IMG/VR virus record: IMGVR_UViG_3300027151_000026
Span: 1-32,522 of that record
Origin: a virus
DNA length: 32,522 nt
Strand: one strand, 5' to 3'
The translations under genes and the position numbers were made by a program. Below the pieces are notes generated by a model. It saw only the letters and a program-made list of their open reading frames with translations. It was not told the origin of the DNA and did no database searches. Position 1 is the stretch's first letter, and every line of letters starts with the position of its first letter. Positions 8,601 through 16,239 of this stretch are shown here, in pieces.

Positions 8601-9441
8601 GATCACCAACGTCCACGGGTTGCCGCAGTCTATTGTCGATGCGGTGACCAACGATCCGTACAAAGGTGGCGGGGACATCTCCGCCACCAAGCTGATCGAC
8701 GCGCCGCAGATTGTGGCACTCTCGAAGCAGTACGCCTCGCACATCACGGTCGATGTGTCGGAGCGTTTGTGGTCGCTCTTGGGTCAGGCGGTACACACGA
8801 TCCTTGAGCGGGCGGGGTTGCGCGCGGAAGGCATGGTGGCAGAAGAGCGCCTCTATGCCAAGGTCAACGGCTGGACACTTTCGGGCCAGTTTGACGTGAT
8901 GGCGCTCGACACGGGGACACTGATGGACTACAAGGTGACCACCGTGTACAAGGCCAAGGGCAACGATGCGTGGACGCGCCAGTTGAACATCCTGCGGTGG
9001 CTGGCGCACCAGAACGGGCACGACATCAAGGCGCTCCAGATCATCGCCATCTTCCGCGACTGGCGGAAGACGGAAGCCGAGCGGAACGCGGACTACCCGA
9101 AGGCGGCGATTCAGGCCATCGACATCCCCGTATGGGACTTGGCGGAAACGGAAGCCTACATCCTCGAACGCGTGCGGGGGCACCAGACCGCGCAGCAGGG
9201 CACGGTGGTTCCGTGCACGGACGAGGAGCGGTGGTACAGCGGGGACCGCTACGCAATCATCAAGCCTGATGGCAAGCGCGCGCTGCGCGTACTGCACGAG
9301 GAGCCGTCCCCAAACGACGTCCCAGAGGGCTACGTGGTGGAGAAGCGCATCGGGGAGTACAAGCGGTGCGTGCACTACTGCGACGTCGCCCCATTCTGCG
9401 AACAGTGGGAGCACACGAACCATGTCACAGCCGATGCCTAA
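8593..9441 (+). CDS. PD-(D/E)XK nuclease of the RecB/Cas4 type
   Basis: I chose the GTG at 8593 because AGGGG lies seven bases before it; an in-frame TTG at 8587 is too close. This gives 282 residues. GQAVHTILE (about 64-72) resembles the family's first helical motif. E84/E85, D101 in SGQFD, and D112 with K114 in MDYK form the expected nuclease core. Four cysteines (C208, C259, C263, C269) recall the iron-sulfur cluster of Cas4, AddB and related phage exonucleases. It probably trims DNA ends during replication or recombination, with the nearby helicase and RusA-like enzyme. The family call is strong; the iron-sulfur cluster is inferred. Confidence 0.85.
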   Translation: MPKITNVHGLPQSIVDAVTNDPYKGGGDISATKLIDAPQIVALSKQYASHITVDVSERLWSLLGQAVHTILERAGLRAEGMVAEERLYAKVNGWTLSGQFDVMALDTGTLMDYKVTTVYKAKGNDAWTRQLNILRWLAHQNGHDIKALQIIAIFRDWRKTEAERNADYPKAAIQAIDIPVWDLAETEAYILERVRGHQTAQQGTVVPCTDEERWYSGDRYAIIKPDGKRALRVLHEEPSPNDVPEGYVVEKRIGEYKRCVHYCDVAPFCEQWEHTNHVTADA

Positions 9442-9661
9442 TTCAACACTAGTCCACGAGGACACGCACGCAGGAAACCGCCCGCACGAGATTCGGCGGG
9501 CGAAGGTACGGGCCCTTTACCGCAGCGGCTTGTCCTTGCGGGCGGTCGCCGAGCAGGTCGGGGTCACGTTCCAAGCCGTCCACCGGATGCTGGAGCGCAT
9601 GGGGGAGCCGATGCGTCAACGGGGTGGCTCAATGGGGAGCCACAGTCGGCACCGGAAATAA
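9422..9661 (+). CDS. Small helix-turn-helix DNA-binding protein
   Basis: The 79-residue protein overlaps the nuclease gene by 20 bases; GGGAG lies 10 bases before the ATG at 9422, and an in-frame ATG at 9434 is a weaker choice. Residues about 26-58 (RAKVRALYRSGLSLRAVAEQ, then VGVTFQAVHRML) fit a resolvase or Hin-like helix-turn-helix, with a basic C-terminus. There is no catalytic domain, so it is probably a regulator or DNA-organising protein. It is a candidate for binding the palindromes at 7681 or the repeats in the next gene. Confidence 0.7.
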   Translation: MSQPMPNSTLVHEDTHAGNRPHEIRRAKVRALYRSGLSLRAVAEQVGVTFQAVHRMLERMGEPMRQRGGSMGSHSRHRK

Positions 9662-9685
9662 CGCCAACAGGGGGAGAGGGGGAGG

Positions 9686-10414
9686 ATGCCGGTGTTGTCG
9701 ATTGTCCCCGCCGCAGCGGTCGCTGATTCGGCGGTGACGGATACGCAACTGCGGGTGCTGTGCGCGATTGGGACGTTTACCAACCGCCTCGGCGGGAACG
9801 TGTGGGCCAGCGTCGGGACGCTGGCGAAGGCGTGCAACCTGTCGATTCGCACAGTCCAGCGTGCGGTCCCTGCGCTGATTGAGGCGGGGTATTTGCGGCG
9901 AACGGAACGGATGGGACGCACGCCCGTGTACGAAGTGGTGCTTGAGCAGGGGGTGTCAGGGGAGTCGGAGGGGGGTGTCACAGCAGTCACCCCACCCCCG
10001 TCAGCGCAGTCACCCAAACGAGAAGAAGAACGATCTACTAAACGATCTAAGAAGTCGGATCTGGCTGCGCTGTTTGAGGCGGAGCAGTTTCGGCTGGCGA
10101 TGGCGGAAATTTGGACACACTACCCTCCGCGCCCCGAACCCCACCGGTACGTCCCAGCGCGTCAGGCCGTGGCGGAGGCGGTACAGGCAGGGGTACCTGT
10201 CGCCACCCTGGTCAGCGCCGTAAAGCAGTACGCCCAGCACATCCTGCGTAGCCAGACCGACAGCCGGTACGTCCGTGGGATAGCGTCCTTTTTCCGCGAT
10301 GGCGTCTGGGAGCAATACGCGCAGGTCACCGTACACGGGCGGACGCGCGAAGAGTGGGCGCGTTCAGGCCAAGACGTTTCCGAGTTTGACCGCCTCGCTC
10401 TGGGAGCAGCATGA
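9686..10414 (+). CDS. Replication initiator-like protein with winged helix-turn-helix
   Basis: The 242-residue protein follows a very purine-rich ribosome binding site. Residues about 18-86 form a winged helix-turn-helix (GNVWASVGTLAKACNLSIRT, then VQRAVPALIEAGYLRR), typical of phage replication initiators and HTH_36 proteins. A low-complexity Gly/Ser/Pro, then Lys/Arg linker (about 88-124) is followed by a helical C-terminal domain (about 127-242). The gene stands two genes before a primase-helicase, as lambda O stands before P. The linker DNA holds paired direct repeats (separate entry), as in the lambda O gene. Its expected role is to bind and open the origin and help load the helicase. 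No homologue can be named with certainty. Confidence 0.7.
   Translation: MPVLSIVPAAAVADSAVTDTQLRVLCAIGTFTNRLGGNVWASVGTLAKACNLSIRTVQRAVPALIEAGYLRRTERMGRTPVYEVVLEQGVSGESEGGVTAVTPPPSAQSPKREEERSTKRSKKSDLAALFEAEQFRLAMAEIWTHYPPRPEPHRYVPARQAVAEAVQAGVPVATLVSAVKQYAQHILRSQTDSRYVRGIASFFRDGVWEQYAQVTVHGRTREEWARSGQDVSEFDRLALGAA
9949..10049 (+). repeat. Iteron-like direct repeats inside the initiator gene, candidate origin
   Basis: Three pairs of direct repeats are packed into 101 bases: GGGGGTGTCA at 9949 and 9971, GCAGTCACCC at 9983 and 10006, and AACGATCTA at 10029 and 10041. Pair spacings are 22, 23 and 12 bases, close to one or two helical turns. The first two types share GGGTG in opposite orientation. 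The last pair lies in a locally A-rich stretch. The cluster encodes only the low-complexity linker. Together this resembles a replication origin nested in its initiator gene. Confidence 0.45.
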
Positions 10415-10626
10415 AGCACTTTACTGACCGCGTGTTTTACCTCAATAGCACCGACGAACTTGTGCACATCCGCTTTCTCACATCAGGAAACTGGGTCATG
10501 TATCTCTTGAGCGAACAAGGTGGATGGGAATGGGAGGTTGCGCTTATCCTCCCCACGTACGAAGATGTGTTCTCGCGTATCCGCCGATACGACCCAGATC
10601 TTTTGCTGCAAGAGGAATGGGCGTGA
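10411..10626 (+). CDS. Small hypothetical protein
   Basis: The 71-residue acidic product is rich in aromatic residues (MKHFTDRVFYLNSTDELVHI at its start) and looks like a small alpha/beta domain. It overlaps its neighbours by ATGA on the left and TGATG on the right, so it is co-translated with the initiator gene and the next gene. No motif or family is recognised. Confidence 0.65.
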   Translation: MKHFTDRVFYLNSTDELVHIRFLTSGNWVMYLLSEQGGWEWEVALILPTYEDVFSRIRRYDPDLLLQEEWA

Positions 10627-11201
10627 TGGCGCACAACATCCCCCTCCCGCGCCACCGCTACGTGTGGGTCATGGCCCACTACGTGCGCCCAAACGCGCAT
10701 GATCTGACGTCGTATGAGCTGATCCCTGCGGTCTGGTGGGGCGTCAGCGTCCAACCGAACCGCGTGCTGGGGTGTCATGTCGTGCTGGAGAACGGCGCGA
10801 TGGTCGTGGACCTTCCGCTCCATGCGCTGCGCTGGCACACGGAGAAAGACCCGACCGACACGCTGCTGCCGTTGTCTGCCAAGTATTTCACGTGGGACTG
10901 TTATGGCTGGGACGCGGAGATCGTACAGCCGCCGTACCTCGACGAGATGCGGGTGCAGTTGCTGGACGAGGACCACAAGCTGACCATCGACTACGGCTAT
11001 CTGTGGTTCGCCGTGGACCACATGAAGGACGGCTTTGGCATGGAGCCCGCGCAGCACAAGCATCTCTGGGTGGTCGCCAATACCTGTGGGCGGTTCTCGT
11101 GGGTGCCGCAAGACCAACTCCTCATCCACGATAAGTCGTTTACGGATGTCGATGGTGTTCCGAAGATCAAGCGACAAGACCGCGCATGGAGCATGGAATG
11201 A
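10626..11201 (+). CDS. Hypothetical early protein
   Basis: I placed the start at 10626, where TGATG couples it to the previous gene; a longer in-frame version from 10524 would overlap that gene by a hundred bases. The 191-residue product is rich in Trp, Tyr and His (VWWGVSVQPNRVLGCHVVLE near residue 36) and looks like a soluble beta-rich protein. It is followed directly by the primase-helicase through an ATGA overlap. No catalytic pattern is visible. Confidence 0.65.
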   Translation: MAHNIPLPRHRYVWVMAHYVRPNAHDLTSYELIPAVWWGVSVQPNRVLGCHVVLENGAMVVDLPLHALRWHTEKDPTDTLLPLSAKYFTWDCYGWDAEIVQPPYLDEMRVQLLDEDHKLTIDYGYLWFAVDHMKDGFGMEPAQHKHLWVVANTCGRFSWVPQDQLLIHDKSFTDVDGVPKIKRQDRAWSME

Positions 11202-12931
11202 ACACGTTGGACGCACACGGCATTATCAAATCCCACCTGTTGCGGGGGCGGTATGCGGCGAAGAAATCAGGCAAGAGCATTGCGTTTCGCTGTCCTCGAC
11301 ACAACGACTCCACCGCCTCCGCGTGGCTCGGAGATCACGCGTGGGGGTGCAGTGCCTGTGGATTTTCCGAAGGGCTGGCAACGCTGGCCGAGGTTTTGGG
11401 CGTGGAGATCCCTGTCCAGACCGGCAACACAGGGCTCACCCTCGTCGAGTACGCCGAGCGGAAAGGGCTCGCCCTTGACGTCCTCACCCGAGCAGGAGTA
11501 ACGCAGCGGGACGGGAAGTACGGGGAGCCGCTGGTGGCGATCCCCTACCGCGACGCGGAGGGGCAGACCATCCGCACCAAGTGCCGCACGCGGAAGGGGA
11601 CATTCTGGATGGCGGACGGCACCGGCACGCCGCTCTACGGGCAGGACGTACTGGCCGCTACGACGGGCCCCGTCCTGATCGTCGAGGGCGAGTCGGACTG
11701 CCACGCGGGATGGCAGCGCGGGCTGTGCGTGGTGGGCGTTCCAGGGGCGTCGCTCTGGAAGTCAGAGTATGCCCTGCTGTTCTCGGGGCGGGACGTCACT
11801 GTATGGCAGGAGCCTGACGAGGGCGGGGCCACGCTGGTCGCCAACGTCGCGCGATCCCTCCCGTCGGCCCGCGTCCTCAAGGACGTGACGTACCGTGGGC
11901 AGCGCATCAAGGACCTGTGTGACCTGCATCAAGCCGTGCAAGCCCACGGGGAGCCGTGGGAGTCCGCGTGGGCGCATATCGTCAATACAGCCGTGCCCAT
12001 CGGGACGGAGCCGCCCACGGTGGCCTTCGACAGCCTGAGCGGGATGACGCTGGAGCACCTGCTGGAAGAAAAGCTGGCCCCCATTGATGCGGTCCCGACC
12101 ATGCTCTCGGGCTGGAATACGCTGTGCCGTGGAGGTGGGGGTGGCGTTGGGCTGGCGCGCGGGTGGTTCATCACCATCGGGGCGAACACTGGAACCGGTA
12201 AGTCGTTGGTAGCCATCAACTTAGCAGCACAGGCGATCTTGCATGGCGAGGCCGTGACCTTTATCTCGCTGGAGATGGGACGCAGCGAGCTGGCGACGCG
12301 CCTTCTCTCGGTGGTCAGCGGGGAGTCGGTCAGTGTACTGGAGCAGGGTGAATCATTCTCGCAGGACGCGTTTATACGGGCATCGGTGACACTCGACAAT
12401 ATCCGTACACAAACAGGCGGACACGTGATGGTGAACCGACGCCCGATGTCACGGCTTTCGGACGTGGAGGCGGCGATCAAGTACCACGTGGATGTGCACG
12501 GGTCGCGGTACTTCCTCATCGACTACATGCAGTTGGCGTACACGAGCCATAGCCACAGCATCAACGAGCGGATTGAGCAGGTCGCGCACCGGCTCCGTGA
12601 GTTGGCGCAGCAGTACCAGATCGTGATGGTAGCCCTCTCGCAGTTCAACCGGCAGACCTCTGCCAACCGCAGCGAGCGGCCCGTCGCGCAAGGACTGATG
12701 GGCGGTAGTGCGATTGAGAACGACTCACACCAAGTGCTGTTGTTCGACCACTCGCGCTTCGAGCGGCACGGCGGGATGGCAGACACGTGGTTGATCGTGG
12801 ACAAGAATCGACACGGCAGCGTGGCCGATCTTCCGGTGCGCTGGGACTACCGGACCCTGCGGCTGGAGACTCGGGTGTCACCGCCAGAGAAGGATGGATG
12901 GACCGCACGCATCGGGAGGAACGCACAGTGA
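11198..12931 (+). CDS. Bifunctional DNA primase-helicase (TOPRIM plus DnaB-like, T7 gp4 architecture)
   Basis: The 577-residue protein starts at 11198, overlapping the previous stop. A zinc-binding primase domain has C32, H35, C51 and C54. A TOPRIM segment follows, with the glutamate motif VEGESD near 163-168 and an acidic EPDEGG near 205-210. The DnaB-like RecA domain carries Walker A GANTGTGKS (328-336), SLEM (357-360), Walker B LIDYMQL (440-446), SQFNR (481-485) and KNRHG (536-540). It should unwind DNA 5' to 3' as a hexamer and lay down primers. With no phage polymerase visible, it probably serves the host replicase after loading at the phage origin. Length and domain order match T7 gp4-like proteins. 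Confidence 0.93.
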   Translation: MNTLDAHGIIKSHLLRGRYAAKKSGKSIAFRCPRHNDSTASAWLGDHAWGCSACGFSEGLATLAEVLGVEIPVQTGNTGLTLVEYAERKGLALDVLTRAGVTQRDGKYGEPLVAIPYRDAEGQTIRTKCRTRKGTFWMADGTGTPLYGQDVLAATTGPVLIVEGESDCHAGWQRGLCVVGVPGASLWKSEYALLFSGRDVTVWQEPDEGGATLVANVARSLPSARVLKDVTYRGQRIKDLCDLHQAVQAHGEPWESAWAHIVNTAVPIGTEPPTVAFDSLSGMTLEHLLEEKLAPIDAVPTMLSGWNTLCRGGGGGVGLARGWFITIGANTGTGKSLVAINLAAQAILHGEAVTFISLEMGRSELATRLLSVVSGESVSVLEQGESFSQDAFIRASVTLDNIRTQTGGHVMVNRRPMSRLSDVEAAIKYHVDVHGSRYFLIDYMQLAYTSHSHSINERIEQVAHRLRELAQQYQIVMVALSQFNRQTSANRSERPVAQGLMGGSAIENDSHQVLLFDHSRFERHGGMADTWLIVDKNRHGSVADLPVRWDYRTLRLETRVSPPEKDGWTARIGRNAQ

Positions 12932-13923
12932 GTGGCTTGACGTACGTGGAGTTGTTTGCAGGAGCAGGAGGGCTCAGTATGGGGCTCGACGCGGCGGGGT
13001 TCGAGCCTATCGCACACGCCGAGATCGAGCCCAACGCGAGGGCCGTACTGCGGAGGCAGTGGCCGACCGTGCCCCTGCATGGGGATGTCGCGCAGATCGA
13101 CGGGACGCAGTTCCGTGGCGTGACACTGATAAGCGGCGGGTCGCCGTGTCAGGACTTGAGTGTGGCGGGACGGCGGGCGGGGTTGGACGGCGCACGCTCT
13201 GGGTTGTTTCATGAACAGGTCCGCATCTGGAAAGAAAGCGAGGCCCCGTACCTTATCTGGGAGAACGTCCTTGGAGCCCTCAGTTCTAACAACGGCCACG
13301 ATTTCGCCGCCGTCCTATCAGCCTTCGTGGGAGCCGACGTTGCTGTTCCCCAGGACGGATGGCGCAAGTCAGGTGTGGCAGCAGGATCTACCGGAGTGGC
13401 CGCGTGGCGCGTGTTGGACCTGCAACACTTCGGCCCCCCACAGCGCCGCCGTCGTGTCTTTGTCGTCGCTGCTCGAGCCGGTGGGGTCGATCCCGCCGAA
13501 GTATTGGCTCTCTCAGAAGGCGTGTGCGGGCATCCTTCGCCGCGCCAGCAAGCGCGGGAAATCGCTGCCTCCAGCGTTAGAGGCGGCGTTGAAGGCGTTG
13601 TAGAGCCGGTTTTCCCAACACTTACAATGGGCGCACATACCGCAGGGCCTGGTGGCAACGGACAGGACGCGCTGCAAATCCAGCAGACGCTCTCGGCTGT
13701 CGGCGTAGGACTCCCTCGCCGCATCACGCCGCTTGAGTGCGAGCGGTTGATGTCGTGGCCGGATCACTGGACGCGGTACGGCGCACACGAGGACGGGACG
13801 CCCTTCCTCCTCTCGGACGCGGCACGATACCGCCTGTGCGGCAACGGCGTGGGCAGTGTCTGCGTTGCGTGGTTCGCCGCGCGGCTCGCGAGGATGGTCG
13901 AGGCAGCGTCATGCCCGCCCTGA
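12928..13923 (+). CDS. C5 cytosine-specific DNA methyltransferase
   Basis: The GTG at 12928 overlaps the helicase stop (GTGA) and has GGAGG upstream, giving 331 residues; in-frame ATG starts further upstream would overlap the helicase gene. Conserved motifs are in order: I (FAGAGGLSMG, 10-19), IV (GGSPCQDLS, catalytic C74), VI (ENV, 112-114), VIII (QRRRRVFVVAA) and X (GNGVGSVCVAW near the end). The target-recognition region between VIII and X is short. No restriction gene is nearby, so it is probably an orphan enzyme protecting phage DNA from host restriction or altering expression. The target sequence cannot be read from the protein. Confidence 0.93.
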   Translation: MSGLTYVELFAGAGGLSMGLDAAGFEPIAHAEIEPNARAVLRRQWPTVPLHGDVAQIDGTQFRGVTLISGGSPCQDLSVAGRRAGLDGARSGLFHEQVRIWKESEAPYLIWENVLGALSSNNGHDFAAVLSAFVGADVAVPQDGWRKSGVAAGSTGVAAWRVLDLQHFGPPQRRRRVFVVAARAGGVDPAEVLALSEGVCGHPSPRQQAREIAASSVRGGVEGVVEPVFPTLTMGAHTAGPGGNGQDALQIQQTLSAVGVGLPRRITPLECERLMSWPDHWTRYGAHEDGTPFLLSDAARYRLCGNGVGSVCVAWFAARLARMVEAASCPP

Positions 13924-14450
13924 CGTTTACCGTCCCGTGGGAGGCGCTGTGTAGTGACAACCGGAAGTACGTGCGCGGCTACATCCTGAGCAAGCGGTAT
14001 CGCCAGTCGAAGCACGTGATCGGCGAGCTGGCACGGCTTGCGGCAGAGCAAGCAGGGTGGACTGAAACACGACAGCGCATCGGCATTGTCATCGTTGTCC
14101 GCGCACCGGATCGCCGACACCGTGATCTCAATTTCAGCAAGAGCCTGAAAGACGGAATCACCGCGAGCGGCGGGGTGTGGATCGACGACAAGCAGGTGCG
14201 CGACGAACACTGGATCTTCGACGACCTCAACGTGTCGCCCCTTATTGCAGGCGCGACCATCACCATTCGATTACTGGAGCCACTACGTGATGTATCTCAA
14301 AAACCGCATCCCAGGCTATCTCATCGTCACCAAGGATCTCGACCCGCCCGTTCAGGCGTACGCGCACGAGACTTGGGTGTTCCCCATCAAGACCAGACAC
14401 ACCGAAGAGCCGACGATCATCCGGTACGAAAACGAAGAACTCGCTCGTGA
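13911..14450 (+). CDS. rusA: RusA-like Holliday junction resolvase, with anomalous C-terminal extension
   Basis: The ATG at 13911 overlaps the methyltransferase end by 13 bases. Residues 1-125 fit RusA: an N-terminal strand (ALTFTVPWEALCSDNRKY), then APDRRHRDLNFSKSLKDGIT and GVWIDDKQVRDEHW, which supply the conserved aspartates and lysine. The family usually ends near residue 120-140, and here ITIRLLEPL near 125 looks like the natural end. The frame stays open to 14450, adding about 55 Arg/His/Pro-rich residues that overlap the next gene out of frame. A TGA at 14288-14290, one frame away, would give the TGATG coupling seen elsewhere in this operon. One missing base could therefore explain the extension. 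Confidence 0.8.
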   Translation: MPALTFTVPWEALCSDNRKYVRGYILSKRYRQSKHVIGELARLAAEQAGWTETRQRIGIVIVVRAPDRRHRDLNFSKSLKDGITASGGVWIDDKQVRDEHWIFDDLNVSPLIAGATITIRLLEPLRDVSQKPHPRLSHRHQGSRPARSGVRARDLGVPHQDQTHRRADDHPVRKRRTRS

Positions 14451-14502
14451 AGGACACATCCAAACAATGGTCCGCTTCATCAAAACCCCAGAGGACGCAT
14501 GA
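14290..14502 (+). CDS. Small hypothetical protein overlapping the 3' end of the RusA-like gene
   Basis: The 70-residue product (MYLKNRIPGYLIVTKDLDPP at the start) has normal protein composition with strand-like segments, unlike the Arg-rich frame it overlaps. A GGAG lies 10 bases before the ATG; a GTG at 14287 is an equally placed alternative start. The end couples to the next gene by ATGA. This frame is more likely the real coding frame between 14290 and 14450. Function unknown. Confidence 0.65.
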   Translation: MYLKNRIPGYLIVTKDLDPPVQAYAHETWVFPIKTRHTEEPTIIRYENEELAREGHIQTMVRFIKTPEDA

Positions 14503-14669
14503 ATCTCATGAAGGCCGTCGTCGATCACGCCCCTGTGCTGCTTGAAGAGATCGACACCCGTATCACGGCGCTGATCCAAGAACTCCGTACGCTGCAAACA
14601 CAGCGCGTGCAGCTCGTCATGCAGCTTACGCTCGTTTCCATTGAGACCGCACCAGAAGACACCCCATGA
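14499..14669 (+). CDS. Very small coiled-coil protein
   Basis: This 56-residue open frame starts by ATGA overlap with the previous gene and ends by ATGA overlap with the next. Residues about 10-45 (VLLEEIDTRITALIQELRTL, then QTQRVQLV) form an uninterrupted heptad-like helix, suggesting a dimerising peptide. Double coupling and the absence of any other gene in this interval support it. No function can be assigned. Confidence 0.65.
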   Translation: MNLMKAVVDHAPVLLEEIDTRITALIQELRTLQTQRVQLVMQLTLVSIETAPEDTP

Positions 14670-15007
14670 GCCAGACACCAGACCCGACCGACGCGAAAGC
14701 GGACGGCAACTTCGGCAGCGCCGGCTCCCACCGCACCGGCTACGCGAGCGACAAGCTGGCGAACGCCGAACACTGGGCACGGAAGGGCGGCACGTTGAAC
14801 GCAGGAGAGGGACTGATCCTCTGCGCCGAGATCGACCGGCTGCGGGCCATTCTCGCCGCGCTGCGGGAGCCGAGTGAGAAGGTTGTACGCCGCATGACAC
14901 AACGGACAATCGAAGGACTGCACCATGTCGATCTTGACATTGTGCTTGATGCGATCCGTGTGGCGTTGCCAGCCGCCGTTGAAGATGCCGAGCAGGAGGA
15001 CGCATGA
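14666..15007 (+). CDS. Hypothetical early protein
   Basis: The 113-residue acidic protein has a polar N-terminus (residues 1-30) and a helical rest, with AEIDRLRAILAALREPSEKV near the middle. It is coupled by ATGA overlaps on both sides. No conserved domain, zinc site or membrane segment is visible. Confidence 0.65.
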   Translation: MSQTPDPTDAKADGNFGSAGSHRTGYASDKLANAEHWARKGGTLNAGEGLILCAEIDRLRAILAALREPSEKVVRRMTQRTIEGLHHVDLDIVLDAIRVALPAAVEDAEQEDA

Positions 15008-15174
15008 CGCAGCCGAATCCAGGCAGTGACGCCGCTGTCGCCCTCGGCTGCACCTGCCCCGTCCTCGACAATGGGCGGGGGAGAGGCGCGTATCAGGTGG
15101 ATGGCGTGTGGCAGTTCTGGATCACGCCAGACTGCTCGCTGCACGGCAAGACGGAGGACACGCCCAATGGCTGA
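15004..15174 (+). CDS. Small cysteine-containing conserved phage peptide
   Basis: This 56-residue frame begins in an ATGA overlap and ends eight bases into the next gene. The pattern PGSDAAVALGCTCPVLDNGR, followed by FWITPDCSLH, resembles a small protein seen in many tailed phages. C16, C18 and C44 with H47 could hold a zinc ion. The function of that family is unknown to me; recognition is by pattern memory only. Confidence 0.7.
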   Translation: MTQPNPGSDAAVALGCTCPVLDNGRGRGAYQVDGVWQFWITPDCSLHGKTEDTPNG

Positions 15175-15538
15175 GCGGTATGAGGGAGAAGCAGACGCAC
15201 TGCGACAGCGGATCATCGAGCTAGTCGCAGAGCGCGAGGTGTGGCAGACCCGCATCGGCCAACTGGAGCGCATCGTGAAGGAAACGACCGCCGCCAAAGA
15301 GCTGATCGCGGAACTTCGGCGGCGCACTGAATCCGCCGAGCAGCGCGTGCAGGTGCACAAAGACTTTCTGACATCGGACGAGGCGGCAACGTATATGCGC
15401 GTCAGCAAGCAGACGCTGGCAAAGCTCCGGTGCGAGCGGAAGTCACCGCCGTATCGCAAGGTCGGCGGGCGCGTCCTGTACGAGCGCACTGAGCTGGAGA
15501 AGTGGATGGATATGCCACGCCGAGGGAACTACACATGA
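15167..15538 (+). CDS. Excisionase/MerR-like DNA-binding protein with N-terminal coiled coil
   Basis: The start at 15167 overlaps the previous gene by eight bases and gives 123 residues. Residues about 5-65 are a heptad-rich coiled coil. Residues 67-117 (FLTSDEAATYMRVSKQTLAK, then a Pro/Tyr turn and GGRVLYERTELEKWM) match the HTH_17 / excisionase winged-helix pattern, in which the wing holds the Arg-Val-Leu-Tyr strand. It probably dimerises through the coiled coil and binds DNA as a regulator. No integrase is visible, so a role in excision is unsupported. Confidence 0.8.
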   Translation: MAERYEGEADALRQRIIELVAEREVWQTRIGQLERIVKETTAAKELIAELRRRTESAEQRVQVHKDFLTSDEAATYMRVSKQTLAKLRCERKSPPYRKVGGRVLYERTELEKWMDMPRRGNYT

Positions 15539-15858
15539 GCACCGGACTGCCGCGCTATCTTCGTGTGCTTCGTGACCGTCTGCGGACAGCGACCAACGCG
15601 CTCGACACGTTCGAGCGGCTGGAGGTCGCTGCCGCCTGGGGCGCGCCAGCGAGTGACGCAAAGCGCCAGTCGGCGATGCGGACCATTGAGCAGTGCGTGA
15701 TCGACGCAGCAGACGCCATCGGGTGCCAGCCATCCGAGAAGTGGATGTTCTCAGAGATCATCCGCCGGTTGCGGGAAGAAAACCAGCGACTGAGCGAGGC
15801 GAACGCCACGCTCGCCGCGCAACATCTTACCGAGGTAAAGGGTAGCGATGGGCATTAA
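15535..15858 (+). CDS. Hypothetical helical early protein
   Basis: The 107-residue protein starts by ATGA overlap with the preceding DNA-binding gene; an in-frame upstream ATG at 15502 would overlap more and was rejected. It is helical throughout, with a C-terminal coiled-coil-like stretch (REENQRLSEANATLAAQHL). The next gene begins 10 bases before its stop. No motif is recognised. Confidence 0.65.
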   Translation: MSTGLPRYLRVLRDRLRTATNALDTFERLEVAAAWGAPASDAKRQSAMRTIEQCVIDAADAIGCQPSEKWMFSEIIRRLREENQRLSEANATLAAQHLTEVKGSDGH

Positions 15859-16180
15859 CAATTACGGAGAAGAGAACAAGCGGCTCGTCCTTGGCGCAAT
15901 CAAGGCGCACAAGACGATTACCACGGCAGAGATCGCCAAGGTGCTGGGTAAACCCAATAGATCAGTCCATTACATCTGCCGTGCGCTGGAAGAGCAAGGG
16001 TACGTGCACGCGCAGAAGCTGAACAATGCTCATGGGCATCGGCTGGTCTGGTCTATAGTTCCGATGGAGGAGGGTCAGACACCGCCAAAGCGCCTAAAGC
16101 GCAATACACCGGAAGACCCTGATTACTGGGTACCACAGCCGTGGGTGCACCCGATCCGCAAGCGTATCCTAGAGGGGTAA
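15848..16180 (+). CDS. Winged helix-turn-helix DNA-binding protein
   Basis: This 110-residue protein is the last gene of the early operon, with AAGGG six bases before its ATG. Residues about 8-70 form a winged helix: AEIAKVLGKPNRSVHYICRA is the helix-turn-helix, and GYVHAQKLNNAHGHRLVWSI makes the wing. The C-terminus is Pro-rich and basic. It is probably a transcription regulator, possibly of the early-to-late switch or of the neighbouring minus-strand operon, whose terminator and repeats follow. The target is unknown. Confidence 0.78.
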   Translation: MGINNYGEENKRLVLGAIKAHKTITTAEIAKVLGKPNRSVHYICRALEEQGYVHAQKLNNAHGHRLVWSIVPMEEGQTPPKRLKRNTPEDPDYWVPQPWVHPIRKRILEG

Positions 16181-16201
16181 TCTCCCCACCCCATAACGCA
16201 C

Positions 16202-16239
16202 CACACCCCGCTCGTCTCACGCAGAGGCGGCGGGGTGTG
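16202..16239 (+). terminator. Strong hairpin ending the early operon
   Basis: CACACCCCGC (16202-16211) and GCGGGGTGTG (16230-16239) are a perfect 10-bp inverted repeat around an 18-base loop, starting 21 bases after the last early stop. No T-run follows on either strand, so it may be a weak intrinsic terminator or an RNA 3'-end stabiliser. Its position between convergent operons favours a transcription-end role. Confidence 0.5.

Noticed and set aside
15167-15538. Excisionase implying a temperate phage
   Set aside because: The fold is shared by many regulators, and no integrase, attachment site or lysogeny repressor was found in the window.
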